This document shows positions 7,495 through 16,498 of a stretch of 39,333 nucleotides of DNA, in pieces. The notes under the pieces are model-generated. The model was not told the DNA's origin, searched no databases, and was given only the letters and a program-made list of their open reading frames with translations. Each line of letters opens with the position of its first letter. Position 1 is the first letter of the stretch. The stretch spans positions 1-39,333 of the forward strand of contig JBGMQN010000034.1 in NCBI GenBank assembly GCA_048054495.1, in the 5' to 3' direction. The DNA comes from JADFRG01 sp048054495 (lineage in GTDB: Bacteria; Chloroflexota; Anaerolineae; Anaerolineales; E44-bin32). The position numbers and the translations under genes are program-made.

Positions 7495-8430
7495 CTATCC
7501 CAGCCTTCGTTCCTCTAACAAGCTGCGGGCCTGCCGAATATCCAGCTCAATCTGTTTGTGGAGTGCCTCTGGGCCGGAGAAACGCATCTCGTCGCGCAGT
7601 CGATCGACGAACTCGAGCTTGATTTCTTTCCCGTAGAGCTCCCCTTCGTAATCGAGCAGGTGGGCCTCTACGACAGGCAGCTTAAGTTGGTCCTCAAATG
7701 TGGGCCGAAAGCCAATGTTTGCAACGGCTTGTTTGTGTACGCCATCGACCTCCGCCATGCAAGCGTATACGCCGACGGCGGGGTAGCCACGCTCCTCCCA
7801 GATCATTAGATTGGCGGTAGGGATCCCGATCTCCTTTCCGCGCCCCGCACCTTCTTGAACGACCCCGGGAAGCACGAATGACCTTCCCAGGTAGGTCGCA
7901 GCCCGCGCGACGTCACCGGAACGAAGCGCTTCTCGCACACGCGTCGAGCTAACAATCTCTCCCCCTACCACCCTCGGAGGAACGAGATGGTAGCGGAAGT
8001 TCCTGGCGTGGCTTTCCCTTTCAAGGAAGTGTCGGTTACCGCGACGCTGGTGACCCAGTGCGAAACCCTCACCAGCCCATAGGTCCGTAAACCCGAGCTG
8101 GGCGATGAGCCGATCCAGAAAATCGCCGGCCTGGATCTGAGAGAGTTCCAGGTCGAAAGTTTGCGTGATGACGTAATCCGCGCCCGCTATCCCGAGCAAC
8201 TCGGCTTTCTCATCTGGAGCTGTGATGCAAAAAGCTGGAGTGCGCTGCCGCAGCACAACGGAGGGATGAGGATAGAAGGTCAGGACAACCACCGGCAAAT
8301 CGGCTCGCTTCGCCCGCCTTACCATCCTTCCCAGCAGGTCTTGATGGCCTAGATGAACGCCATCGAAGGAGCCGATAGTAAGAGAGCTGCGTTCTAGTCG
8401 AACCTCATTCAGATCGTGAAGGTGCTGCAT
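7495..8430 (-). CDS. ribF: bifunctional riboflavin kinase / FMN adenylyltransferase
   Basis: Makes FMN from riboflavin and FAD from FMN. The 311 residues contain the N-terminal nucleotidyltransferase domain with GSFDGVHLGHQ (HxGH-type, about 22-32) and TFYPHP, and the C-terminal flavokinase domain with GRGKEIGIPTANL and the VYACMAEVDG strand. The ATG at 8430 immediately precedes the truB stop codon (0-nt spacing), so it is the last gene of the nusA operon. The truB-ribF order is a common bacterial arrangement. Convergent with the methyltransferase gene, with no hairpin terminator between them. Confidence 0.95.
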   Translation of the reverse strand: MQHLHDLNEVRLERSSLTIGSFDGVHLGHQDLLGRMVRRAKRADLPVVVLTFYPHPSVVLRQRTPAFCITAPDEKAELLGIAGADYVITQTFDLELSQIQAGDFLDRLIAQLGFTDLWAGEGFALGHQRRGNRHFLERESHARNFRYHLVPPRVVGGEIVSSTRVREALRSGDVARAATYLGRSFVLPGVVQEGAGRGKEIGIPTANLMIWEERGYPAVGVYACMAEVDGVHKQAVANIGFRPTFEDQLKLPVVEAHLLDYEGELYGKEIKLEFVDRLRDEMRFSGPEALHKQIELDIRQARSLLEERRLG

Positions 8431-9312
8431 TTAGGAGAGAAATACTTTGCGAGGCTGCCATTCCTTGCCGTTTTCGGCCGAAACCAGGATCGCCACCAGC
8501 TCCCCGCCCGGATCCAATGCTCTTGCCATTCCTGTCGCTCCGTCTTTTGATGGAATGCGCAGCCCGTTTCGGATCCTTTGCAGCTCGGTCTCCTCCAGCG
8601 TAACAATCGGGAGATCCGGAAGCGCTTCCGCCGCAGGGCGCACCAGAGTCTGCCACACGCCCCGCCTCATGGCCTCCTGCAACTCATCCAGCCTCACCGC
8701 ATCCTGCAAGCCGAAGGGTCCAGCCCTGAGGCGGCGCAGCGCCGACAGATGTGCACCGGTGGATAGCGCTTGCCCGAGATCGTGGGCCAGGGATCGAATA
8801 TAGGTTCCTGCCGAGCACTCGACGCGGACGCTCAGATCCGGTGTTTCGTATTCCAGCTTTGTGAGTTCGTATACCGTTACGTTGCGAGGGTCGAGCTTTA
8901 CTGGCTTCCCCTCCCGCGCCAACTCGTACGCTTTTCTTCCCTGGAGCTTGATTGCGCTGTAGGGGGGAGGGACCTGTTGAATCTCACCCCGAAACATCTC
9001 TAGGGCAGACTCGATCTGCACTTCAGTGGGCACCTCACCTGCGGAGCTCGTCGTCGCGCCTTCGGCGTCATAGGTCTCCGTCGATTCGCCAAACCGAATT
9101 CTGGCCTCGTAGCTCTTGGTTGAGCTGGAGAGGTATTCCGAGAGGCGCGTGGCCGGACCCAGGCAAAGCACCAGTACGCCCGAGGCCCTCGGATCGAGCG
9201 TTCCCGCATGGCCCACCTTGCGTACCCGCGTGCCGCGGCGCACGATGCTTACCACCTTATGCGAGGTTGGCCCCTCAGGTTTGTCAACGACGATGACGCC
9301 GAAGCTGCTCAA
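8431..9312 (-). CDS. truB: tRNA pseudouridine(55) synthase
   Basis: Isomerises U55 in the T-loop of tRNAs. The 293 residues begin SSFGVIVVDKPEGPTSH and carry the catalytic motif GHAGTLDP with its Asp near residue 41, followed by GVLVLCLGPATRL. A C-terminal PUA-like stretch ends near EWQPRKVFLS. The predicted start is TTG at 9312, overlapping the stop of the upstream DHH gene as TTGA; no ATG or GTG stands before the essential VVDKP segment without running deeper into the DHH gene, so TTG is preferred. The stop abuts the ribF start. Confidence 0.95.
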   Translation of the reverse strand: MSSFGVIVVDKPEGPTSHKVVSIVRRGTRVRKVGHAGTLDPRASGVLVLCLGPATRLSEYLSSSTKSYEARIRFGESTETYDAEGATTSSAGEVPTEVQIESALEMFRGEIQQVPPPYSAIKLQGRKAYELAREGKPVKLDPRNVTVYELTKLEYETPDLSVRVECSAGTYIRSLAHDLGQALSTGAHLSALRRLRAGPFGLQDAVRLDELQEAMRRGVWQTLVRPAAEALPDLPIVTLEETELQRIRNGLRIPSKDGATGMARALDPGGELVAILVSAENGKEWQPRKVFLS

Positions 9313-10262
9313 GAATCTGCCTGCTCGATGGCCGCGAAGGTCGCCTTAAGCACTCGCTCCACGACCTGCGGGAGCTCCCCTTCGATCATGGCGCCCGATG
9401 CAAGTTCGTGGCCTCCTCCATCGAAGTTGCCGGCCAGCCGGCTTACATTTACACCAGGCAGGGCGCGCCAACTTATCTTCACCTGGCCCTGCGGCTGCTC
9501 CACAAAGAGGATAGCGACGCGTGGCCCCTTAATCGTGGTCAGCACGTCGATCAAATCGGCGTCATCTGAACCGGGATACCCGGCAAGCTCGCGGTCCGAG
9601 ACTCGCAGGACGGTCCACACGACTTCATCGCGCATTTCCATCCGCGATAGGCCCTGCGCCCAATAGCGCACCGCCTCGTAACTGCGTCCCATTAGCGCCT
9701 TGCGGTATAGCTTCGAAATGTCAGCTCCGAGTTCGATCAATTCCGCCGCGATCCTCAATGTATCGGAACTGACGCTATTCGTGCGAAATCCGAGCGTATC
9801 GGTGATGAGGCCCAGCAGCAGATTGCTGGCAATATCGATATCGAGAGGGAGCTTCAGCTCGGGGAAGAGCCGGTACAGTACCACCGTCGTGGACGCCGCT
9901 CCTGGGTCGACTAAATTGATCTCGCCGAACTGGGTGTTGCTCGGATGGTGATCGAAATTCAGATCCACACGTTTGACATCCAGCGGCCCAAGCCGCCGGA
10001 CGTCGGCTGCGTCTACCGTGACGATCAATTTTTCGCCTGCAGGGAGCTCTGGCCGAACCCGATCTGCCCCGGGAAGGAACTGCCACTTCCGTGGCAAGCC
10101 GCCGGCAAACACGGGCCAGACCTTTTTCCCTATCTCCTGCAAGGCCAGGGTTAAAGCGAGCATCGATCCGACCGCGTCACCGTCAGGGCGCTCATGACTT
10201 ATGACAACAATTTCTGACGAATCTGCGATCAGTCTTGCGGCTCGCTCGACCTCAGTTGTCAT
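9309..10262 (-). CDS. nrnA: DHH/DHHA1 phosphoesterase (NrnA-like nanoRNase / pAp phosphatase)
   Basis: NrnA-type enzymes degrade 2-5-mer RNAs and dephosphorylate pAp. The 317 residues show the DHH fold: SHERPDGDAVGS (the H-x-x-PDGDA-x-GS metal site, about 24-35), an internal TVDAADVRRLG, the signature DHHPSN near 109-114, and the C-terminal DHHA1 substrate-binding motif GGGHELASGAMI. The gene lies between rbfA and truB, the same place seen in many Gram-positive and Chloroflexota genomes. It overlaps truB by 4 nt (TTGA) and follows rbfA by 16 nt. The family is certain; the exact substrate range is inference. Confidence 0.9.
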   Translation of the reverse strand: MTTEVERAARLIADSSEIVVISHERPDGDAVGSMLALTLALQEIGKKVWPVFAGGLPRKWQFLPGADRVRPELPAGEKLIVTVDAADVRRLGPLDVKRVDLNFDHHPSNTQFGEINLVDPGAASTTVVLYRLFPELKLPLDIDIASNLLLGLITDTLGFRTNSVSSDTLRIAAELIELGADISKLYRKALMGRSYEAVRYWAQGLSRMEMRDEVVWTVLRVSDRELAGYPGSDDADLIDVLTTIKGPRVAILFVEQPQGQVKISWRALPGVNVSRLAGNFDGGGHELASGAMIEGELPQVVERVLKATFAAIEQADS

Positions 10263-10278
10263 CCGTATTCAGTTTCCG

Positions 10279-10686
10279 CTAGCCTTCGCGGGGCGTGGAT
10301 TCGAGGGGGTCATCCTGGGAGGCCTCACCACGCGCCTCCAGCTCTTCTCGTTCCTCCTGCAATCGGTCCAGCAGTTCATCGACGCGCGCGCCCCGATCCG
10401 GAGAAAAATCCCAGCGAAATCGAAGTTGAGGAAACGCGCGCATGGGAATGTTGGAGGCCAGCTCCTTGCGTAGAAATCCGCGCGCGCTCTCCAGCGCGAT
10501 CAGCACTTCTCGCTCCTCATTTAGAGCCGTCACATAAATCGTTGCGTAGGCCAGTTCGCGATCGACTTCCACTCCGGTGACGGTTAGACTCGCCAGTCGC
10601 GGGTCGGCCACCTTTCGCTGAAGCAGGATCGCCAATTCCCGGTTGATTCGGTCAGCGACCCTGCGCGCGCGTGTCTCGCTAGGCAC
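10279..10686 (-). CDS. rbfA: 30S ribosome-binding factor A
   Basis: KH-fold factor needed for 16S 5'-end maturation, especially in the cold. The 135 residues show RVADRINRELAILLQRKVADPRL, the core SLTVTGVEVDRELAYATIYVT and a conserved ALESARGFLRKELA segment. The acidic tail after about residue 112 (EEREELEAR onward) is longer than in compact RbfA proteins. The start is GTG at 10686. The gene lies 87 nt downstream of infB, a classical neighbour. Confidence 0.93.
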   Translation of the reverse strand: MPSETRARRVADRINRELAILLQRKVADPRLASLTVTGVEVDRELAYATIYVTALNEEREVLIALESARGFLRKELASNIPMRAFPQLRFRWDFSPDRGARVDELLDRLQEEREELEARGEASQDDPLESTPREG

Positions 10687-10773
10687 GTCTATTTCTCACT
10701 TTAGAAATCCAGGCACATTCTTCGATTACCCCCTCGGACTGAATCGTCCGAACGTAAAAAGGAGTCTCCGAAT

Positions 10774-12564
10774 CTATTCCACTGCTACGATCTCCTCTAC
10801 GAAGGCTACCAGCCTATCGCCCTTCTTGAAGGCCTCGAAGCCTTTGAGGGCAATTCCGCACTCGAAACCCTCGCGAATCTCATTCACGTCTTCCTTTTCA
10901 TGCCTTAGTGAGGCGACAGGACCTTCATGCAGATTCTCCTCATCGCGCATGACGCGCATGCGCGCGTTGCGCCGAATCTCACCTTCAAGGACTCGGCAGC
11001 CAGCGATCTTGCCCACCTTCGGAATGCGGAAGATCTCCAGCACTTCTGCCTGACCCAATTCCACCACTCGCTTCTCGGGCTTCAGCATTCCCTTCAGCGC
11101 CTTCTCGATGTCCTCCGTCAGCCGGTAGATCACCTCGTACAGGCGGATGTCGACTCGCTCAGTTTCTGCCAATCGCCTTGTGGCCTGGTCTGCCTCCACA
11201 TTGAATCCGATCACGATGGCTCCGGAGGCGGATGCGAGCATCACATCGTCCTCCCCGATATTGCCAGTTGCCGAGTGCAGCACGTTGATCCGGATATCGC
11301 CGACGCTCAATTCCTCAAGCGAATTGCAGATCGGTTCCAGCGAACCTTGCACATCGGCCTTTACGACCAATCTCAATTCCTGGGCCTCGCCCGCATGGAA
11401 GGCTTCGAAGATCTGATCCAGGGTCATGGCCGGCGCGACGTCAGGCGCGACAACCACTTCGTTCTGGCGGGCCTTGATAATCGCTTTGGCCTCACGTACG
11501 GATGCGACCAAAGTGAACAGCTCGCCCGCGCGTGGCACATCCGAAATCCCCAGCACAGAAACTGGCGTCGAGGGGGGCGCCTCCTCGATGGCGTTACCTT
11601 GATAGTCGAACATGGCACGAACCCGACCCTGGGCGTCTCCTGCAATGACAACATCGCCGGCGTGGAGCGTCCCGTTCTGCACCAACAAAGTTGCCAAGAC
11701 CCCCTTGGTCTTGTCTATCTCGCCTTCGATAACCGTGCCGAGTACCTCTCCCTCGGGATTGGCTCGGATTTTCTCAGAATCGGCAACCAGCAGGATGGCC
11801 TCCAATAGGTCCTCGATGCCTGAACCTTGCTTGGCCGACACCGGCACGACCATCGTATCCCCTTCCCATTCGTCGGGCACTAATCCTACGTCCGCCAGTT
11901 CTTGCTTCACCTTGTCCGGATTTGCGTTAGGTCGATCGACCTTGTTCAGCGCCACAACGATAGGCACGCGGGCGGCGTTGGCATGTGCCAGCGCTTCGCG
12001 CGTTTGAGGCATCACGCCATCGTCCGCGGCGACCACCAGCACTGCGATATCCGCACCCTGGGCGCCTCGAGCGCGCATGGCAGTAAACGCGGCGTGGCCC
12101 GGCGTATCCAGGAATGTGATGGGCCGATCGTTGTGGGTGATCTGATATGCGCCGATATGCTGCGTAATCCCACCCGCTTCTCCGGCGGCCACTTCCTCTT
12201 TCCGAATGGTATCGAGCAGGGTCGTCTTGCCGTGATCTACGTGACCCAGGATAGTGACAACCGGGGCACGATCCACGAGCTTTTCGGGATCCTCCTCATC
12301 AAGTATCTGTCGCCAGCGCGGCAGCTCCGCGGCTTGCTCGGATGCGTCCGCATCCAGCGGTTCAGGGGCCTGGGCTTCGTAACCGAACTCGGCCATAACG
12401 ATCGCTGCCGTATCGAAGTCGATCTGCTGATTGATGTTGGCCATCACTCCGTTGGCCATCAGGTGCTTGATTACATCGATGGGACTCGCGTCGATACGGT
12501 CCGCCAGGTCACGGACCGTCAGGGATTCGGGGATCTCAATGAGACTTTGGCCATCCTCGCTCAT
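10774..12564 (-). CDS. infB: translation initiation factor IF-2 (short form)
   Basis: GTPase that brings initiator tRNA to the 30S subunit. The 596 residues carry one N2-type helical domain (VRDLADRIDASPIDVIKHLM, about 17-36), then the G-domain with GHVDHGKT (107-114), DTPGH and NKVD, then the beta-barrel, C1 and C2 domains ending VAFVEEIVAVE. There is no long charged N-terminal extension, so this is a compact IF-2 of the kind common in Chloroflexota and other thermophile-related lineages. The 84-nt space upstream to ylxR shows no obvious terminator, so the operon is probably continuous. Confidence 0.97.
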   Translation of the reverse strand: MSEDGQSLIEIPESLTVRDLADRIDASPIDVIKHLMANGVMANINQQIDFDTAAIVMAEFGYEAQAPEPLDADASEQAAELPRWRQILDEEDPEKLVDRAPVVTILGHVDHGKTTLLDTIRKEEVAAGEAGGITQHIGAYQITHNDRPITFLDTPGHAAFTAMRARGAQGADIAVLVVAADDGVMPQTREALAHANAARVPIVVALNKVDRPNANPDKVKQELADVGLVPDEWEGDTMVVPVSAKQGSGIEDLLEAILLVADSEKIRANPEGEVLGTVIEGEIDKTKGVLATLLVQNGTLHAGDVVIAGDAQGRVRAMFDYQGNAIEEAPPSTPVSVLGISDVPRAGELFTLVASVREAKAIIKARQNEVVVAPDVAPAMTLDQIFEAFHAGEAQELRLVVKADVQGSLEPICNSLEELSVGDIRINVLHSATGNIGEDDVMLASASGAIVIGFNVEADQATRRLAETERVDIRLYEVIYRLTEDIEKALKGMLKPEKRVVELGQAEVLEIFRIPKVGKIAGCRVLEGEIRRNARMRVMRDEENLHEGPVASLRHEKEDVNEIREGFECGIALKGFEAFKKGDRLVAFVEEIVAVE

Positions 12565-12648
12565 GTCACACCTCCAGCCTCTGGCCGGAGTTTGAGCGAG
12601 CTACCGGCCTAGGGGATCCTGCTTGTTGCCGCGGCTCGGTGGCCGGGC

Positions 12649-12924
12649 TCAGCCATTGGATTCTGGCAACTGATCCATGTAATGCATCAGTTCATTACGA
12701 TCGTCAATCGTCAATTCTACTCGCAGCGCCTTGGACAGAGATCCTTTCAGACCTCTTTCCCAGCAAGTTCGTCGGTCGTGTAAATAGGCGCCTCTGCCGG
12801 GAGCCTTCGAGCTCGGATCAATCCTAACACCATCGGGAGTGCGAACGATGCGGATCAGCGACCTTTTCGGGAGCACTTCCCTGCAGCCTACGCAAGTCCG
12901 CTGTGGGACGTGTTTCCCGGACAT
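12649..12924 (-). CDS. ylxR: YlxR-family RNA-binding protein (DUF448, RnpM)
   Basis: The 91 residues match the family pattern: QRTCVGCRE near the N-terminus, LIRIVRTPDGVRID, and the family hallmark GRGAYLHDRRTCW. YlxR proteins bind RNA and have been proposed to modulate RNase P (name RnpM). Two family Cys pairs are partly kept (C-x-x-C and a later Cys). The gene lies between nusA (8 nt) and infB, the invariant location of this family, which supports the call. Confidence 0.93.
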   Translation of the reverse strand: MSGKHVPQRTCVGCREVLPKRSLIRIVRTPDGVRIDPSSKAPGRGAYLHDRRTCWERGLKGSLSKALRVELTIDDRNELMHYMDQLPESNG

Positions 12925-12932
12925 CGCTTGCG

Positions 12933-14816
12933 CTATTCCTCGAAATCCCCTACATCCTGCCAGTCGGTCCGCCGGCTTTCTTTTCTTCGGTGTCGCACGA
13001 CCGTCTCGCCCGTATCTGGATCGAATTCGACCACTCGCGAGCGCTCCTTTCGCTTCTTGCGCTCCGCTTCCCGCTCCGCTTCGGTCCCTTCGGCGTCATC
13101 TACCTCCAACACAGCCTGGCTGACTTCCTCGATGGCTTGCTTAAAGGCCTCTTCGATGGGTATCGCCTTGATTTCTTCTTCCCCTTCAGCTTCGGGCTCA
13201 CCTTCTCCCTCAACCGCGGGCGCGACCTGTTCACCTTCGACTTCAGCCTCGGCCTCCGCCTCTCCCTCCGCCGCGGCGGGCTCCTCTTCCGCTTCCACCA
13301 GTTCTTCTTCAAGAACCGGCTCAGGATAATCGTAGCCCGGAAGTATTTCCTTCAGCTCGGAGATGGCTTTGGGTCCGATGCCCTGCAACGCAAGGATCTT
13401 ATCTTCATCAATCTCCAATTGCTCGAGTGTCTTCCCCGCGGTCTGGTATCCGGCTTCGGTGACCAGATTAGCGACCCGCGTGCTGATGCCGACCTCAGCA
13501 AGCGTCACGTGGTAAGCGCCCTCAGGGATCCGCTCGCGAATTGTTTCGAGCTTATCGAGATAAAACTGCCGCTCAGCATTCCGGCGCGACATGAGCTCCT
13601 CTTCCACCCGCACCACGAAGTCCGTGAGCAGATGGTATTCCTCAGGAGTTACGGGTCGCGTCTCTTTCTTCTTCGTCAGGATCATCTCGATCTGCGGCAT
13701 CGTTTCGGCCTCGGCCGCTGCCATTTCTGCAAACGACTCGTCGGTGGCCAATCGGTTCAGCGATTCGGTTGCCGCCTCAACCAGGCTCTTGATGTCGATC
13801 CGCCAATTCGTCAAGCGCGCCGAGAGGCGTGCATTCACACCGGCGCGTCCAATTGCCAGGCTGAGTTGATCCTCCGGGACGACCACCGCGGCGGTCTTGC
13901 CGCGCTCCACGTCCTCGTCAAGGAAGACCCCGGAAACGCGGGCCGGGCTCAGCGCCTTGGAGATGAACGTGGCTGCATCCGAATTCCACTCAATCACATC
14001 AATTTTTTCATCATTGAGATCGCGCACAATGGACTGGATACGCACGCCTCGCATGCCGACACATGCGCCCACCGGGTCCACTCCCTCGCGAGTGGCTGCG
14101 ACCGCGACCTTGGCTCTCTTGCCCGCCTCGCGGGCGATGGCCTTGATTTCAACCAAGCCTTGATTGATCTCGGGAACTTCCATCTCGAGCAGCCGACGCA
14201 GCATATTGGGATGCGTCCGCGAGACCACGATCACCGGTCCTCGGGAGGATTTCCGCACCTCGAGCACATAGACCCGAATGCGATCGCGAACATGAAATCG
14301 CTCGCCGGGGATCTGCTGGTTTCTGGGAAGAATGGCCTCCGCCCTACCGAGGCCAACGGTAACCGACTGCGGGGTGATCGAGTGCACGGTTCCGTGCACC
14401 ATATCTCCTTCGCGCTCGATGTACTCATCGTACTGCGCATCGCGTTCCGCCTCGCGCAGGCGCTGCAGGATCACTTGCTTGGCGGTCTGGGCCGCCACAC
14501 GACCGAAATCCTCGGGCGTAGAACCGACCAGCGACATCCCGCCCATCTCGGCCTTATCGTCGTATTGAAGCGCCTCTTCTAAAGTCACTTCCGTCAGCGG
14601 GTTTTGGACCTCGTCGACGATCTCTTTTTCGGCAAATATGCGAACCTCGCCCGTCTCCGAGCCGATTCGGGCCTCGATCTCCTGCGCAGTTGAGGCGTTT
14701 ACCGAGCGACGGTAGGCAGACACCATGGCGGCCTCGAGCGCCTCCATAACGGTATCCTGGGAGAGCCCAAACCGCTCGGTGATTTCATTGAACGCAAGCG
14801 TGAACTCGCTCTTCAT
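12933..14816 (-). CDS. nusA: transcription elongation/antitermination factor NusA with acidic C-terminal tail
   Basis: RNA-polymerase-binding factor for pausing, termination and antitermination. The N-domain starts MKSEFTLAFNEITERFGL. S1 (about 130-205), KH1 (with GACVGMRGVRIQSIVRDL) and KH2 (with LSLAIGRAGVNARLSARL) follow. The 627 residues exceed the usual 350-500. The extra part includes a helical stretch, a helix-hairpin-helix (ILALQGIGPKAISELKEIL), a strongly acidic Glu/Ala-rich run (about 505-550) and a basic end with RKKRKERSR. No rimP is adjacent upstream, so nusA is the first gene of the operon here. Promoter and a leader hairpin are at 14882-14962. Confidence 0.95.
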   Translation of the reverse strand: MKSEFTLAFNEITERFGLSQDTVMEALEAAMVSAYRRSVNASTAQEIEARIGSETGEVRIFAEKEIVDEVQNPLTEVTLEEALQYDDKAEMGGMSLVGSTPEDFGRVAAQTAKQVILQRLREAERDAQYDEYIEREGDMVHGTVHSITPQSVTVGLGRAEAILPRNQQIPGERFHVRDRIRVYVLEVRKSSRGPVIVVSRTHPNMLRRLLEMEVPEINQGLVEIKAIAREAGKRAKVAVAATREGVDPVGACVGMRGVRIQSIVRDLNDEKIDVIEWNSDAATFISKALSPARVSGVFLDEDVERGKTAAVVVPEDQLSLAIGRAGVNARLSARLTNWRIDIKSLVEAATESLNRLATDESFAEMAAAEAETMPQIEMILTKKKETRPVTPEEYHLLTDFVVRVEEELMSRRNAERQFYLDKLETIRERIPEGAYHVTLAEVGISTRVANLVTEAGYQTAGKTLEQLEIDEDKILALQGIGPKAISELKEILPGYDYPEPVLEEELVEAEEEPAAAEGEAEAEAEVEGEQVAPAVEGEGEPEAEGEEEIKAIPIEEAFKQAIEEVSQAVLEVDDAEGTEAEREAERKKRKERSRVVEFDPDTGETVVRHRRKESRRTDWQDVGDFEE

Positions 14817-14881
14817 TTCTTTAACTTACCCCTTCTTTGATCTTCGATCCATCGGGGATGTGCACGGTGCCTATTTATGAA

Positions 14882-14906
14882 GAAAAGTGGGGGCTGCCCA
14901 CTTCTC
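14882..14906 (-). promoter_or_regulatory. hairpin in the nusA 5' leader
   Basis: In the minus-strand transcript GAGAAGUGGG (14906-14897) pairs with CCCACUUUUC (14891-14882) around a 5-nt loop, a 10-bp stem with one U-G wobble; on the plus strand that pair is an A-C mismatch. The downstream arm ends in a U-rich UUUUC. It lies about 66 nt before the nusA start, so it could act as an attenuator or NusA-responsive pause site. No alternative anti-hairpin was found by eye. Confidence 0.5.
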
Positions 14907-14933
14907 CGACCACCTTCCGCGATGAACAAATGC

Positions 14934-14962
14934 ATTCTAGCACAGCGCCAAGTCGACTGCAA
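14934..14962 (-). promoter_or_regulatory. promoter of the nusA operon
   Basis: On the minus strand TTGCAG (14962-14957) and TAGAAT (14939-14934) are separated by 17 nt. The predicted start near 14927 leaves a leader of about 110 nt that holds the hairpin at 14882-14906. The -35 is weak (three of six), the -10 good. Confidence 0.5.
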
Positions 14963-15037
14963 GCATTGAGCAAATTAGGCCCGAATCGGTCCGGGATTCG
15001 ACTGCTATTCGAGGGAGATGCGCAGACGAGGGTCTAC

Positions 15038-16498
15038 CTATCCCTCGGGGAGCTCATAAAGAATTCGGTTTTCGCGGGTGGAACAAGTGCACGCGGGCAC
15101 CACCTTCGAACCTTTGGTCAGCGTGCCTTCGTAAGGCTCTACCCCGCGGTCGACCACCCACCCACCCAAGACAAACGGTATGGGTCCCCACGCAGGCAGC
15201 CATTCTCCATTGTAGCGCCGCGCCAGTTGAAAATGCGTGCCGGTGGATCGTCCACCCTCACAGGAGGGATGACCCAACAGATCACCCGTCTGAACGCGCG
15301 TACCCTCGGGAATCAGATCGTTCTCTCCCATGTGGAAGTAGACCAGAACCCAGCCCGTCCCACCATACCCATCGCCGTCCAGGTCAAGCTCGATGATCGC
15401 CTCCCGACTGCGGATAATCAGGCCTGGCGCTGGCGCTGTCACCCACTCGGAAGAAGGCACACACCCCGTCTGCTCGGAGGGCGGGGCAAAATCTAGGGCG
15501 CCCCACGGCAGGCTGGTTCCCCAGGAGAAATGTGGGCCGCCGGTGAAGTCCCATATGCGATTCGGGACAAAGGGGAGATCGAGCGAGGGCTGCACAAGCT
15601 GGGCTGGAATGGGGTCGGCAGCCAACTCATAGGGATCACCCCACAGCCCCTTATAGGTGGTTATGAATCCTTCAGGTCCGGCGGCACGCTCGAACTCCTC
15701 GGAGCCGTACAATCCGGCCAGAAGCATCTGCACCGCCACTGTGCCTGCGTTCTGCCAGGAATCCGGTCTGTAGATCATTCCATCCGCGGTTTCAAACTCC
15801 CGCAGGGACCCAGTACGCCAACCGTAGTACCCATCGTTGAGGCGTTCCGCAGCCCAAAGCAGTTGGCGAAATAAACCCCGATAACGATCACTGACGTACC
15901 CGATCGGGTACATCTTTGCCTGTTCCTCGGGAAACGGATCGGTCAGGCCGGAGCTTCCATATTCCAGCAGGGCCATGAGCAGGCGAGGGTTCAGGGAGTA
16001 ATTGCGCGCGACGATCTCAATCACTTCCCAGGCCGGCCGATCGATCCGGTAGGCGTAGTCGGCGGCGTCAGTAACAAAGCCTGGGTGGCCCAGCAACTCG
16101 AGCCTGATGTCGAATTCCTTGGCGGTTGGCCCATAGATGACCTCGCTGTCGGGCAGGATCTGGAATGGTGTGCCGGTCAGCGGCAGATAGTAGGCTGGCA
16201 CTTCAAGCGCCAGTCCTGGAGCGAGGGTCGTGGTGTCAGCCGCAAGTTCGGGGTTCGCCTCCAGGATGGCATCTACGCTCGTACTGAAATGTGCCGCCAC
16301 GGCCGGCAACGTGTCTCCACTCTGCGCCTGGTAGGGAACCAGTTCTCCCGGAGGATGTGGACCTCGGGTCGGCAGGGGGGTGACGTCCGTTTGCGGTTGG
16401 GCGGTCACGCCCGGCGTCGAAGTTGGGAGGACTATCCCGGGAGAGGAGCAGGCCGCAAGTATCAGCAATCCGGCCGGCAGGAGGGCCCTGCGAGTCAC
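15038..16498 (-). CDS. LysM / lysozyme-like / M23 lipoprotein A, zinc ligand changed
   Basis: Third gene of a tandem triplet. With GTG at 16498 (GTGA overlap with the upstream stop) it is 486 residues; a longer in-frame start at 16534 lies inside the upstream gene. A signal peptide ends in lipobox LAAC (Cys17). LysM spans about 52-101. A middle helical domain has NPRLLMALLEY (Glu179) and GLFRQLLWAAERLNDGYYGWR, resembling a lysozyme/transglycosylase fold (inference). The M23 domain has His323 and Asp336, with the wide spacing seen in LasA-type enzymes, and YFH (His389). The final H-x-H reads H422-F-Q424, so a zinc ligand is Gln. It should sit outside the membrane on peptidoglycan or another glycan. 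Hydrolytic activity is doubtful. Confidence 0.82.
   Translation of the reverse strand: MTRRALLPAGLLILAACSSPGIVLPTSTPGVTAQPQTDVTPLPTRGPHPPGELVPYQAQSGDTLPAVAAHFSTSVDAILEANPELAADTTTLAPGLALEVPAYYLPLTGTPFQILPDSEVIYGPTAKEFDIRLELLGHPGFVTDAADYAYRIDRPAWEVIEIVARNYSLNPRLLMALLEYGSSGLTDPFPEEQAKMYPIGYVSDRYRGLFRQLLWAAERLNDGYYGWRTGSLREFETADGMIYRPDSWQNAGTVAVQMLLAGLYGSEEFERAAGPEGFITTYKGLWGDPYELAADPIPAQLVQPSLDLPFVPNRIWDFTGGPHFSWGTSLPWGALDFAPPSEQTGCVPSSEWVTAPAPGLIIRSREAIIELDLDGDGYGGTGWVLVYFHMGENDLIPEGTRVQTGDLLGHPSCEGGRSTGTHFQLARRYNGEWLPAWGPIPFVLGGWVVDRGVEPYEGTLTKGSKVVPACTCSTRENRILYELPEG

Noticed and set aside
10927..12612. Open frames on the plus strand across infB (10927-11808, 11902-12612)
   Set aside because: Antisense shadows of a GC-rich conserved gene; the His/Arg-rich translations resemble no family.
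12903..14582. Long open frame of 559 codons on the plus strand across nusA
   Set aside because: It lies wholly antisense to nusA, is rich in Leu/Arg/Phe low-complexity text created by the acidic NusA tail, and has no domain, promoter or Shine-Dalgarno sequence.
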